This document shows, one piece after another, positions 16,727 to 24,655 of a DNA stretch of 64,000 bases. The notes beneath the pieces are model-generated. The model was not told where the DNA came from. It saw only the letters and a program-made list of their open reading frames with translations, and made no database searches. Where the stretch lies: assembly GCF_900115345.1 (NCBI RefSeq), contig NZ_FOWC01000020.1, positions 62,001 to 126,000 of the forward strand, given 5' to 3'. This DNA comes from Amycolatopsis rubida. GTDB lineage: Bacteria > Actinomycetota > Actinomycetes > Mycobacteriales > Pseudonocardiaceae. Every line of letters starts with the position of its first letter. Position 1 is the first letter of the stretch. The position numbers and the translations under genes were made by a program.

Positions 16727-18478
16727 CTAAGCGCCGATCCGGAATCGCGTCCGGCAGACGACGGCGTCGGACCGGCGGCGCAGCGCCCGGTCCAGCACCG
16801 CGCCGCGGCGGTTGCGCAGGACGCGCTGCCCGACGTGTTCCGGTTCGACCTCGGCGACCAGGACGAAAACGCGGCGGCCCTCGTGCCGCCGGAGGTGTTC
16901 CGCGATCGGCTCGCCGAGGCGGCGGCGTTCGTCGTGCAGCTGGACCAGCGTGACGTCCGGATGCCACCGTTCCCACGCTTCGACGAACTCGCGCGCGGAC
17001 GCTTCTTCCCCGGGATGTGTCACGTGGACAGCCTCGACGCGGTCGCCGAGCGAAAGCGCGGCGGCGAGCGCGTCGCGGGTCAGCCGGGACGACCACCAGC
17101 GACCGGCGGGGGGCGGGACAGGCCCGAGTCCGATGCGGCGGTAGCCGCGGTGGACCCATTCCATCAGCAGCACGAGCACCGGCAGCGTGATCACGATCAG
17201 CCAGCCGCCTTCGCCGGACTTCGTCGCCGTGACCACGATCGCGGCGAGTCCGGTGAGCAGCGCGCCGAAGCCGTTGAGCGCGGCTTTTCCGCGCCAGCCG
17301 CGCGGGCGCGAACGGAACCAATGCCGCACCATTCCGGTTTGCGACAAGGTGAAATCGACGAACACTCCGATCGCGAACAACGGCACCAGAGTGTTCATGT
17401 CGCCATTCGCGAGGAGCAGCAGCAAAGCCGAAGCGATCGCGAGGAAACCGACGCCGTAGCGGTACACCTGGCGTTCGGCGCGCAGAGCGAAAACGTGCGG
17501 CAGATTGTTGTGTTTCGCGAGCAAGTGCGCCAGCACCGGCAGCCCGCCGAAGGACGTGTTCGCCGCCAGCGCCAGCAGGACGACAGTGGAGAATTGCACT
17601 AAGCAGTACCCGAAACCGTTCCCGAGCGACGCGGCGGTCACCTGCGACAGCACTGTCACGCCGTCAACGGGGCGGATCGAGAACTTCCCGATCAGCACGG
17701 CGATCCCGAGCAGCATCACCGCGAGCAGCCCAGCGAGCGCGACCTCCGCTCGCTGGGCTCGGCGTACCCGCGGTTCGCGGAAGGACGGGACGGCGTTGGC
17801 GATCGCTTCGACGCCGGTCAGTGCCGCGCAGCCGTTCGCGAAAGCTTTGAGCAGCAACAGGACGCCGACCGACTGGAGCGTCTGGAGATGTCCGCTCGCG
17901 ACAGTCGCGGCCGGAGTGCTGCGAAAGAGACCGACCACGACGACGAGGAGAATCGACCCGACGAACACCGCGGTCGGCACGATGAAGGCACGCGCGCTCT
18001 CGGCGATGCCGCGGAGGTTGATGCCGGTGATCAGCGCGAGCACGCCGAGGCAAAGCCACAGCTTGTACGGCAGCAACGAGGGAACCGCCGAGGTCAGCGC
18101 GGCGACCCCGGCGGCGGACGACACCGCGACGTTCAGCACGTAGTCGACGATCAGCGACGCCGCGGCAACGAGCGACGCGCGGCGGCCGAGATGAGCGCGG
18201 CTGACGCCGTAGGCCCCGCCGCCGTGCGGAAACGCGGCGATGACCTGCCGATACGACAGGGTCAGGACGGCGAGCAAGAGGGCGATCGCCAGCGTCACCG
18301 GGAGGGTGAAGCCGAGCCCCGTCCCGCCGGCGACGGCCAGGACGAGCACGATCGCCTCGGGTCCGTAGGCGACCGACGCCATCGCGTCGAGGGACAGTGC
18401 GGCGAGGCCGCCGAGGACGGAAAGCCGGTGCCGATCGGCGGCCCGCGGCGTTCCCGGGCGGGACAAAGTTGCGGTCAC
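16727..18478 (-). CDS. APC-superfamily potassium importer, KimA-like
   Basis: A 583-residue membrane protein with 12 predicted helices and a C-terminal cytosolic domain from about residue 455. It closely follows the pattern of Bacillus KimA: ALSLDAMASVAYGPEAIVLVL, TLSYRQVIAAFPHGGGAYGVS, KAFANGCAALTGVEAIANAVP, VLLALAANTSFGGLP, VFVDFTLSQTGMVRHW, and a tail with RVEAVHVTHPGEE and DVTLVQLHDERRRL. KimA is a high-affinity K+ importer gated by c-di-AMP through this tail. GTG 18478 opens the gene. It lies beside the stress genes, consistent with a role in osmotic adaptation (inference). Confidence 0.8.
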   Translation of the reverse strand: MTATLSRPGTPRAADRHRLSVLGGLAALSLDAMASVAYGPEAIVLVLAVAGGTGLGFTLPVTLAIALLLAVLTLSYRQVIAAFPHGGGAYGVSRAHLGRRASLVAAASLIVDYVLNVAVSSAAGVAALTSAVPSLLPYKLWLCLGVLALITGINLRGIAESARAFIVPTAVFVGSILLVVVVGLFRSTPAATVASGHLQTLQSVGVLLLLKAFANGCAALTGVEAIANAVPSFREPRVRRAQRAEVALAGLLAVMLLGIAVLIGKFSIRPVDGVTVLSQVTAASLGNGFGYCLVQFSTVVLLALAANTSFGGLPVLAHLLAKHNNLPHVFALRAERQVYRYGVGFLAIASALLLLLANGDMNTLVPLFAIGVFVDFTLSQTGMVRHWFRSRPRGWRGKAALNGFGALLTGLAAIVVTATKSGEGGWLIVITLPVLVLLMEWVHRGYRRIGLGPVPPPAGRWWSSRLTRDALAAALSLGDRVEAVHVTHPGEEASAREFVEAWERWHPDVTLVQLHDERRRLGEPIAEHLRRHEGRRVFVLVAEVEPEHVGQRVLRNRRGAVLDRALRRRSDAVVCRTRFRIGA

Positions 18479-18555
18479 CCGCTCAGGCTGGCCCCCGGGC
18501 GGCGCTCACGAGGCGGTCGTTGACGGTTTCCTGACAGTGATCCGGTCAACGAGGG

Positions 18556-18819
18556 TTACCGGGTGCCGCCTTTCCCGTGCCGCACCGCGAACGGCCCGCC
18601 CAAGAGCACGGCGAGCGCGACCACCCCGGCCACGATCATGCCCGGCCGCGAGTCGAACGCCCCGGTGGCGATCAGCACTGCGCCGGTGACGATCGCCAGC
18701 ACCTCCAGCGCGGGACGGCACCGCCCGGATCCACGGGCCAGCTTGGCGCTGAGCCACGGATCCGCGGCGGACAAATCGCGTTCGATTTCGTTCAGCGCGC
18801 GCTGTTCCCGGTCGGTCAG
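18556..18819 (-). CDS. DUF3040 membrane protein, CTG start
   Basis: An 87-residue protein with the DUF3040 signature LTDREQRALNEIERDLSAADPWLSAKL and two transmembrane helices (VLAIVTGAVLIATGAF, GMIVAGVVALAVLLGGPFA). The conserved N-terminus begins exactly at a CTG (18819-18817), which overlaps the upstream TGA as CTGA. No ATG, GTG or TTG lies between the in-frame stop three codons upstream and this CTG. The next possible start, a TTG 15 codons in, would cut off half the signature helix. CTG initiation by coupling is the best reading. Last gene of a three-gene unit. Confidence 0.7.
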   Translation of the reverse strand: MTDREQRALNEIERDLSAADPWLSAKLARGSGRCRPALEVLAIVTGAVLIATGAFDSRPGMIVAGVVALAVLLGGPFAVRHGKGGTR

Positions 18820-19136
18820 CCCGCGTCACCCTGCTTCCGGTGCGCGTGCCGGCGGCGGATCACAAAGCGGAGCACGACCACCCCGCCGAAGACCGCCGCG
18901 AACAGCGGGAGCGGGTTGCTCCGGACCGCCTGCGCACCAGCGCGGACCTTCTCCGCGGCTGGCGCCGAGACGGTCTTCTCGACCTGTTCGGCGGCCTGGT
19001 CGATCGTCGCGTCGACCTTCTCGCCTGCCCGCGTGCGGACGTCCAGCTTGTGGCTCAGCGCGTCCAGCGTTTCGGCCAGTTCCTCGCGGGTGACGTCCCG
19101 GTCCGCCCGGGCCCGCTCGACCTCGCGTTCCGTCAT
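18816..19136 (-). CDS. DUF3618 membrane-anchored protein
   Basis: A 106-residue protein. An N-terminal amphipathic helix carries the DUF3618 motif (RDVTREELAETLDALSHKLDVRTRAGEKVD), then alanine-rich coil (DQAAEQVEKTVSAPAAEKVRAG), one transmembrane helix (PLPLFAAVFGGVVVLRFVI) and a basic tail. It overlaps both neighbours (ATGA upstream, CTGA downstream). Such trios of holin-like, DUF3618 and small membrane proteins are common in actinobacteria and often stress-linked; molecular role unknown. Confidence 0.8.
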   Translation of the reverse strand: MTEREVERARADRDVTREELAETLDALSHKLDVRTRAGEKVDATIDQAAEQVEKTVSAPAAEKVRAGAQAVRSNPLPLFAAVFGGVVVLRFVIRRRHAHRKQGDAG

Positions 19137-19543
19137 GACCGCACCTGCTTCATCGTCTCGACGTCCTCGCGGACCCGTTCGACCGATTCCTCCGGCACCA
19201 CCGGCCCGGCGCGGCTCGCTTCCTTGCCGCCGGCCAGCGCCGCGAGGCCCGCGACCAGCAGCAGCGCGCCTCCGACGAGCAGTGCGGACAGCCAGCCGGG
19301 CACGACGAGCGCCAAGGCGAGCACGGCCGCGGCGATCAGGGTCGCGCCGCCCAGGAACGCCAGCACGCCGGCGAACCCGACGAGCCCCGCCCCGATGCCG
19401 AAGCGCTTCCCCTTCGCCTGGAGTTCGGCCATGGCCAAGCGGAGTTCGTCGTGGAGCAGGCGTTTGAGCGAAGCGCTCAGATCGGCGGCGAGGTCCGCGG
19501 CGGACTTCTCGTGCGCGGGCGTCCGGTTCATTTCCTCCAGCAC
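19133..19543 (-). CDS. Phage holin-like superfamily III (DUF1469) membrane protein
   Basis: A 136-residue protein of the DUF1469 family: cytosolic helix ADLAADLSASLKRLLHDELRLAMAELQAKGKR, then two hydrophobic segments (GAGLVGFAGVLAFLGGATLIAAAVLALAL, WLSALLVGGALLLVAGLAALAGG) and an acidic tail. GTG 19543 is preferred over the ATG four codons later because GGGAGG sits at the right distance before it. It heads the trio and has a sigma-B type promoter 28 bases upstream. Despite the name it is chromosomal and not a phage gene. Confidence 0.8.
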   Translation of the reverse strand: MLEEMNRTPAHEKSAADLAADLSASLKRLLHDELRLAMAELQAKGKRFGIGAGLVGFAGVLAFLGGATLIAAAVLALALVVPGWLSALLVGGALLLVAGLAALAGGKEASRAGPVVPEESVERVREDVETMKQVRS

Positions 19544-19570
19544 GGCTTCCTCCCTTCCTTCTTCGAGGCG

Positions 19571-19594
19571 TACCCGGCAGGTGTGCGGCGAAAC
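19571..19594 (-). promoter_or_regulatory. Sigma-B/F-type promoter of the holin-like operon
   Basis: On the minus strand, GTTT (19594-19591), 15 bases, GGGTA (19575-19571), ending 27 bases before the GTG at 19543. Exact match to the actinobacterial sigma-B/F consensus GTTT-N15-GGGTA as commonly stated. Confidence 0.7.
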
Positions 19595-19597
19595 CGG

Positions 19598-20155
19598 TCA
19601 GCGCGCTTCCAGCTTGGCGAGGGTTTCGCGGAGCGCGTCGACGACCCAGCCGTGGCCCAGCGGCAGCGGGCTCGGCACCTGGTCGTCCGGGTCGTCGCGA
19701 CTGTGCGCCAGTACTTCGACTTCGACGCCGGACTCGCGCAACGCGGCGATCTCGGCGTCGTGCTGGACCAGCCAGGCTTCGTCGGCGACGGCGGCGTCAC
19801 CGGGGCTGATCACACCCTCGGCGGCCGGGTCGACGAGAAGAACGGACCGCAGCGACCCTGGATGCTCGGCGGCCAGCTGCAGCGCGTCGGCAGCGAGCGG
19901 TCCGCTCGTGACGAGGTCGCCGCTCTCCGGCGCGGCAAGGGTTTCCGCGGTTTCGCGCCACGCGCCCTCGACCGGGATCCGGTACCAGAGGATCTCGTGG
20001 TCCTCGGCGAGCGGCCGCCAGGTGGCGGGAAGGCCGTCGTGTTTGGCCGCGCCCGCCGGGTCGAGCACGATCAGCCGGGGCGCGCCGGACCGGCCTGCCG
20101 CGACCAGCGGCGGGCCCTCCGCGCGGACCGGGTCGGACGGGAACGGTTTTGGCAT
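19598..20155 (-). CDS. Alpha/beta-hydrolase-like protein, probably non-catalytic
   Basis: A 185-residue protein with alpha/beta-hydrolase-like text: LIVLDPAGAAKHDGLPATWRPLAEDHEILWYRIP (first strands), SGPLAADALQLAAEHPGSLRSVLLVDPAA (nucleophile-elbow helix and next strand), and C-terminal VLAHSRDDPDDQVPSPLPLGHGW. Where the family has GxSxG, this reads LVTSGPLA, and the protein is shorter than usual, so hydrolase activity is doubtful. ATG 20155 follows GAAGGAG and has its own sigma-B type promoter. It is monocistronic, upstream of and in line with the holin-like trio. Confidence 0.62.
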   Translation of the reverse strand: MPKPFPSDPVRAEGPPLVAAGRSGAPRLIVLDPAGAAKHDGLPATWRPLAEDHEILWYRIPVEGAWRETAETLAAPESGDLVTSGPLAADALQLAAEHPGSLRSVLLVDPAAEGVISPGDAAVADEAWLVQHDAEIAALRESGVEVEVLAHSRDDPDDQVPSPLPLGHGWVVDALRETLAKLEAR

Positions 20156-20181
20156 GTCGGCTCCTTCCACGCGCCTCCGGT

Positions 20182-20205
20182 TACCCGGGCGGGCGGAGGA
20201 GAAAC
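20182..20205 (-). promoter_or_regulatory. Sigma-B/F-type promoter of the hydrolase-like gene
   Basis: On the minus strand, GTTT (20205-20202), 15 bases, GGGTA (20186-20182), 26 bases before the ATG at 20155. Exact consensus match. Confidence 0.7.
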
Positions 20206-20262
20206 CGTCCGGGGGGCGCAACGGCCGGGAACACGGGCAGCCGGGAGAAAAGAGACAGTCTC

Positions 20263-20653
20263 ATGACCACTGCCCGCGACTTGATGACGCCGGACGCCGG
20301 GTGCGTGCGCGAGTCGGACACCGGGCACGGCGCCGCGCGGACGATGGCGCGCGAACAGCTGGGAGCGCTGCCGGTCCGCGGCGAGGACAACCGGCTCAAG
20401 GGGGATGCTGACCGACCGTGACGTCGTGGTGAAGGTGATCGCCGAGGGCAAGGACCCGCGCGGTGCAGGCCGGCGAGCTGGCGCACGGCGAACTGGTGAC
20501 GGACGACGTCGCCGAGATCCTGCAGACCAGTCGCAGCATCAGGTGCGGTGCCTGCCGGTGATCGACGGCCGCGACCTGATCGGCGTCGTCGCGCGCGCCC
20601 TGCCCAATCCGGAGGCCGGAGTGCTGGCCGAGGCGCTGTCGCAGGATTACTGA
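20263..20653 (+). pseudogene. CBS-domain protein, frameshifted
   Basis: Starts MTTARDLMTPDAGCVRESDTGHGAARTMAREQLGALPVRGEDNRLKG, a typical first CBS motif. It then shifts frame to MLTDRDVVVKVIAEGKDPR, shifts again to AGELAHGELVTDDVAEILQTS, and ends in a third frame with VRCLPVIDGRDLIGVVA. At least three indels break a gene of about 130 codons. Intact relatives are stress-associated, adenine-nucleotide-sensing proteins, which would fit the neighbours. Confidence 0.78.
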
Positions 20654-20726
20654 CCGTCCCCGGGTTTGCCGGACGCGGATCGGGGTAACCGCCGCGCATC
20701 CGCAGAGCGGAGCAGGGGGCTAGAGG

Positions 20727-20759
20727 CCGCGCGACCGTCGCAAGGGGACGGTCGCGCGG
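20727..20759 (+). terminator. Hairpin terminator after the CBS pseudogene
   Basis: Perfect 13-base arms (20727-20739, 20747-20759) with a 7-base loop, followed by TTCTT. It separates the CBS remnant from the SDR promoter. Confidence 0.75.
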
Positions 20760-20769
20760 TTCTTGCCGT

Positions 20770-20793
20770 GATTGAACCGCGGCCCAGCGGGTA
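20770..20793 (+). promoter_or_regulatory. Sigma-B/F-type promoter of the SDR gene
   Basis: GATT (20770-20773), 15 bases, GGGTA (20789-20793), 40 bases before the GTG at 20834. One mismatch in the -35 element. Confidence 0.55.
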
Positions 20794-20833
20794 GCCGGAA
20801 CGGAACAGAACCGACTTTCCGGGGAGGATTCCC

Positions 20834-21691
20834 GTGGCCGACCGCATCCGACCTCCGCAGCAGCAGGACCCGCCGGGCACCACCGCGGCAATGGACCCGC
20901 GGCCGCGCGATTCGATGACCGGCTACGAGGGCCGCGGCCTGCTGGCCGGACAACGCGCGCTGATCACCGGCGGTGATTCCGGCATCGGCCGCGCGGTGGC
21001 GATCGCCTTCGCGAAGGAAGGCGCGGACGTCGCGATCTCCTACCTCGACGAGCACGAGGACGCCGAGTACACCGCGGACCGCGTGCGCGCGGAGGGCCGG
21101 GAATGCGTGCTGCTGCCCGGTGATCTCGCCGGGGCGAAGCAGTGCCGGGACATCGTCGAGCGCACTCTGTCCGAACTGGACGGACTCGACATCCTGGTGA
21201 ACAACGCGGCGACGCAATGGCCGGTCGACCGTCCCGAGGACCTGACCGAAGAGCAGTGGATGCACACGTTCGACGTGAATCTGCACAGCTACTTCCGGGT
21301 GACCGCCGCCGCGCTGCCGCATCTGGGCGATGGGGACGTCATCATCAACACCGGTTCGGTGAACGGCTTGCGCGGCAACAAGAGCCTCATCGATTACTCG
21401 GCGACGAAGGGCGCGATCCACGCGTGGACGTACGCGATGGCGCAGGCCTTGGCGGATCGCGGGATCCGGGTGAACTGCGTCGCGCCGGGTCCGGTGTGGA
21501 CGCCGCTGATCCCGTCGACGTTCCCGCCGGAGAAGGTGGAGAAGTTCGGCTTGCAGGCGCCCATGCGGCGGGCGGCGCATCCGGACGATCTCGCGCCGTC
21601 GTATGTCTTCCTCGCGTCGAATCGGCTGTCTTCGTACTACAGCGGCGAGGTGCTGGCCGCGCTGGGCGGCGAAACGGTTCCGGGCGGCTAA
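20834..21691 (+). CDS. Short-chain dehydrogenase/reductase (general stress type)
   Basis: A 285-residue classical SDR with an N-terminal extension of about 35 residues (QQQDPPGTTAAMDPRPRDS), as in the YghA/YhdF/YhxC group. Cofactor motif TGGDSGIGR at 45-53, NNAA at 123-126, catalytic S175, Y188 and K192 (SVNG, DYSATKG). It reduces or oxidises a carbonyl or alcohol with NAD(P). GTG 20834 follows GGGGAGG. Its own GGGTA promoter and the stress neighbours fit the known stress-induced expression of these long-tailed SDRs. Confidence 0.85.
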   Translation: MADRIRPPQQQDPPGTTAAMDPRPRDSMTGYEGRGLLAGQRALITGGDSGIGRAVAIAFAKEGADVAISYLDEHEDAEYTADRVRAEGRECVLLPGDLAGAKQCRDIVERTLSELDGLDILVNNAATQWPVDRPEDLTEEQWMHTFDVNLHSYFRVTAAALPHLGDGDVIINTGSVNGLRGNKSLIDYSATKGAIHAWTYAMAQALADRGIRVNCVAPGPVWTPLIPSTFPPEKVEKFGLQAPMRRAAHPDDLAPSYVFLASNRLSSYYSGEVLAALGGETVPGG

Positions 21692-21849
21692 CCTTCACGG
21701 ACCTTCAGCGGTCTGGGGAGTCGGATCCGACACCGGCTTTCCCGCGACCCCGCCCTGGCCACGACGAGCGCGGTGGAGTCCCGGGAGAGCGCGCCGCCCG
21801 GCACCGGGCAGCGCGCGTCGATCCCGTTCGGTGTGCGGGGCGGCGACGG

Positions 21850-23643
21850 CTACCGCGACCGTCCGGGCAGGAACTCCTGCAGCTTCGTCTTCGCGCCCTG
21901 GAACATCAGGTGGAACGCTTCGGGATCGCCCTTGAGCACGGACTCGGTCACCGATTTCATCTGCTCGAACGTCGCGTGCGGCGGAATCGGCGGGACCTCC
22001 GCGTCACAGCGCACGTCCAGCACCGTCGGCCGGTCCGCGGCGAACGCGGTCCGCCAGGCCGAAGCGAGATCGCCCGGATCGTCGACGTTGACGCCGTCGA
22101 GGCCGACGCTGCGGGCGAACCCGGCGTAGTCGACGTCCGGCAGCGACTGCGATTCCTCGAACTTCGGCGCGCCGCCCATCGCGCGCAGCTCCCACGTGAC
22201 CTGGTTGAGGTCGTTGTTGTGGAACACGCAGACGACGCACCGCGGATCGGTCCACAATCCCCGGTAGCGGGCGATGGTGATCAGCTCGGCCATCCCGTTC
22301 ATCTGCATCGCGCCGTCGCCGACCAGCGCGATCGCCGGCCGGTCGGGATGCGCGAACTTGGCGCCGATCGCATACGGCACGGCGGGACCCATCGTCGCGA
22401 GCGTGCCGGACAGCGTGCTCCGGATGCCTTCGCGGATCCGGAGATTGCGCGCGTACCAGTTGGTCGACGAGCCGGAATCGGCGGTGACCATCGCGTCGCC
22501 CGGGATCTGCTTCGACAGCTCGTGCACGATCCGCATCGGGTTGACCGGTTTCGCGTCGACCTCGGCCTGCTGGTCCATTGTGGTCCACCAGCCGGCGACG
22601 TTCTTCTCGATGTTCTCGCGCCACGAACGGTTTTCGCCCCGGTTCAGCTTCGGCAGCAGCGCGCGCAGGGTCGCGGCGGCGTCGCCGACGAGGTTGACCT
22701 CGGTGGGGTAGCGCATGCCGATGAACCGGCCGTCGATGTCGATCTGCACCGCGCGGGCCTGGCCGTACTCCGGCAGGAACTGGCTGTACGGGAAATTGGA
22801 CCCGACGATCAGCAGCGTGTCGCAGTCGCGCATCATCTCGTAGCTCGGCCGGGTGCCGAGCAGGCCGATCGCGCCGGTCACGTACGGCAGGTCGTCGGGG
22901 AGAACATCCTTGCCCAGCAACGCTTTCGCCACTCCGGCCCCGGTGAGGTCGGCGACCTGGCGCAGCTCGCCGGCCGCGCCGCGCGCGCCTTGCCCGACGA
23001 GGATCGCGACCTTCTCCCCGGCGTTGAGCACCTCGGCCGCCTCGGTGATGGCGGGTTCGGGCGGCACCGGATTCGGCCACGCGGTCCCGGGCGGGCTCGA
23101 CGGCATCTGCTTGAACGCGTGCCGCGGCGGCTCGTACGGCTCTTCCTGCAGATCCGCCGGGACGATCAGCGCGGTCGGCGTGCGGGACGCCTGCGCGACC
23201 CGGAACGCGCGGTCGAGCGCGTTGGGCAGCTGCTCGGCGACGTTCACCTCGATGCAGTACTCGTTCGCGACATCCCGGTACAGCGCCTGGAGTTCGACCT
23301 CCTGCTGGTAGCTGCCGCCCATCGCGGTGCGCGCGGTCTGCCCGACGATCGCGACGACCGGGACGTGGTCGAGTTTCGCGTCGTAGAGCCCGTTCAGCAG
23401 ATGGATCGCGCCAGGCCCGGATGTCGCCATGCACACGCCGACCGCCCCGCTGAACTTCGCGTAGCCGACCGCGGAGAAGGCGGCCATTTCCTCGTGCCTG
23501 GCCTGGACGAAGCGCGGCTGGTTGTCCGCTTTGCCGAAGGCGGCGACGAGACCGTTGATCCCGTCCCCGGGATACGCGAACACCTGTTCCACGCCCCAGT
23601 CACGCAGCCGCGAAAGCAGGTAGTCGCCGACGGTCTCGGTCAT
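21850..23643 (-). CDS. Thiamine-diphosphate pyruvate oxidase/dehydrogenase-like enzyme
   Basis: A 597-residue ThDP enzyme with three domains: PYR (YPGDGINGLVAAF; catalytic Glu within RHEEMAAF, 51-52), central FAD-like domain (VAILVGQGARGA, TLLIVGSNFPYSQ), and PP domain with the cofactor motif GDG (442-444) to NN (476-477). The order and length fit PoxB-like quinone-dependent pyruvate dehydrogenases that feed acetate formation in stationary phase. Acetolactate synthase is less likely since no small subunit is nearby. A GGGTA promoter precedes it. No C-terminal membrane-binding helix is obvious. Confidence 0.8.
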   Translation of the reverse strand: MTETVGDYLLSRLRDWGVEQVFAYPGDGINGLVAAFGKADNQPRFVQARHEEMAAFSAVGYAKFSGAVGVCMATSGPGAIHLLNGLYDAKLDHVPVVAIVGQTARTAMGGSYQQEVELQALYRDVANEYCIEVNVAEQLPNALDRAFRVAQASRTPTALIVPADLQEEPYEPPRHAFKQMPSSPPGTAWPNPVPPEPAITEAAEVLNAGEKVAILVGQGARGAAGELRQVADLTGAGVAKALLGKDVLPDDLPYVTGAIGLLGTRPSYEMMRDCDTLLIVGSNFPYSQFLPEYGQARAVQIDIDGRFIGMRYPTEVNLVGDAAATLRALLPKLNRGENRSWRENIEKNVAGWWTTMDQQAEVDAKPVNPMRIVHELSKQIPGDAMVTADSGSSTNWYARNLRIREGIRSTLSGTLATMGPAVPYAIGAKFAHPDRPAIALVGDGAMQMNGMAELITIARYRGLWTDPRCVVCVFHNNDLNQVTWELRAMGGAPKFEESQSLPDVDYAGFARSVGLDGVNVDDPGDLASAWRTAFAADRPTVLDVRCDAEVPPIPPHATFEQMKSVTESVLKGDPEAFHLMFQGAKTKLQEFLPGRSR

Positions 23644-23677
23644 GACAAGTCCTCCCGTGCGTTGAGTCCTCCTCGGC

Positions 23678-23702
23678 TACCCGGGGGCCGGAGGCGCTAC
23701 AC
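23678..23702 (-). promoter_or_regulatory. Sigma-B/F-type promoter of the ThDP enzyme gene
   Basis: On the minus strand, GTGT (23702-23699), 16 bases, GGGTA (23682-23678), 34 bases before ATG 23643. The -35 differs from GTTT by one base, and the same GTGT-N16 version recurs at three other sites in this window. Confidence 0.55.
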
Positions 23703-23869
23703 GTCGTGCCGCGCGGTGGTGACGATCCCGATCCTGCTGGACGCCCGCGGCATGTTCCCGAACGGGCCTGAAGGCCAGCCGGATCACCAGCCGCTGCGCG
23801 GATGAGTCATTCGCGCAGGCTTTCAACTCGGCGGATAGCCGGTGCCGGCGAGTGCTCGCGGGGGTGAAG

Positions 23870-24221
23870 GTGGCGTCGCGCTGTTCCGGCAGCGAAATCG
23901 CTGGCGTGGCGAGAGTGCCGCCAGGTCGAACCTCGGCCGCAGGCAAGTCCGTGCATGCCTTCGACGATCCGGACGAGATCGGCCGCTCCGTCGCGCGGCG
24001 GCATGAGGCCGAGCATGCGCACGGGACCGTCGGCAGATTCCCCTTCGCGGGCGAGGACCAGGGAGTTATCGACATAGCCGCGGCGGGTGGCCGGTCCGCC
24101 GTCGACGGGTCCGAGCGGCCACATCCCCGCGCCCGTCGTGCAGAAGCGCGGGGAAGTCGCAGCCGCTCGACCGGGCCTCCTCGCGACACCAGCGCCGCGG
24201 TGAGCGGGCCGTGATTCTCGA
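23870..24221 (-). pseudogene. Glycoside hydrolase family 15 remnant
   Basis: Two overlapping frames on the minus strand together read like the N-terminal beta-domain of GH15 glucoamylase/trehalase proteins: IENHGPLTAALVSRGGPVERLRLPR (the usual opening that displays the first catalytic-domain linker), then after a shift VDNSLVLAREGESADGPVRM and LGLMPPRDGAADLVRIVEGMHG. The (alpha/alpha)6 catalytic barrel of about 400 residues is absent. A truncated, frameshifted remnant. Its 5' end touches the next gene's stop. Confidence 0.6.
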
Positions 24222-24557
24222 TCAGTCCCGGCCGAGCGCCTTCGCCAGTTCCTTCTTGGTCATCGTGGACCGGCCGTGGATATTGCGCTGCTTGGCCTCG
24301 TTGTACAGCTGGTCGCGCGTCGGGCCGCCGGGCCCGAGCCGCTTGCCGGAGCGGTGCCCGCCGCGCTGCTGCGGCGATTTGTCCCGTACCGAGGTCTTGC
24401 TCGCGCGGTCCGATTCACCCGATTGCGCCCGGTTCTTGTTCACCGTGCGGGCGGCGATCTCCTTTGCGAGCTTTTCGCTCGCGCCGCGCTCTTCCTGCGC
24501 CTGCTCGATGTGCTGGTACTGCCGTTCGCGTTTCGAACTCCAAGCCTGCTGCGGCAT
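24222..24557 (-). CDS. Small basic protein with Rho-N/SAP-like C-terminus
   Basis: A 111-residue, highly charged protein. N-terminus PQQAWSSKRERQYQHIEQAQEERG (as in proteins annotated plasmid stabilisation protein), helical middle EKLAKEIAARTVNKNRAQ, and C-terminal TRDQLYNEAKQRNIHGRSTMTKKELAKALGRD, a Rho N-terminal/SAP-like helix-extended-loop-helix that binds nucleic acid. The nearby Ku protein ends with the same type of motif. ATG 24557 follows GGAAGGAGAC. Probable DNA-associated stress protein; no toxin or antitoxin partner is present. Confidence 0.7.
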   Translation of the reverse strand: MPQQAWSSKRERQYQHIEQAQEERGASEKLAKEIAARTVNKNRAQSGESDRASKTSVRDKSPQQRGGHRSGKRLGPGGPTRDQLYNEAKQRNIHGRSTMTKKELAKALGRD

Positions 24558-24591
24558 CCCAGTCTCCTTCCGCCGTTCTCGGTCCCCGGAT

Positions 24592-24615
24592 TGCCCGCGA
24601 TGCGCACGCGGAAAC
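24592..24615 (-). promoter_or_regulatory. Sigma-B/F-type promoter, near match
   Basis: On the minus strand, GTTT (24615-24612), 15 bases, GGGCA (24596-24592), 34 bases before ATG 24557. One mismatch in the -10 element. Confidence 0.5.
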
Positions 24616-24620
24616 ATCGT

Positions 24621-24644
24621 GGTTCGCCGCGCCGGAAACGGGTA
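24621..24644 (+). promoter_or_regulatory. Sigma-B/F-type promoter of the aconitase gene
   Basis: GGTT (24621-24624), 15 bases, GGGTA (24640-24644). Only 11 bases separate it from GTG 24656, so the transcript would have a leader of a few bases at most, matching the absence of a ribosome binding site. Confidence 0.5.
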
Positions 24645-24655
24645 CCCGTTCGCGA

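Noticed and set aside
19133..19543. Prophage remnant suggested by a holin-like protein.
   Set aside because: DUF1469 proteins are common chromosomal membrane proteins in actinobacteria; no endolysin, integrase or attachment site is nearby.
24222..24557. Toxin-antitoxin or plasmid maintenance locus.
   Set aside because: The plasmid-stabilisation style N-terminus is only an annotation habit; no partner gene is coupled and the gene has its own stress-type promoter.
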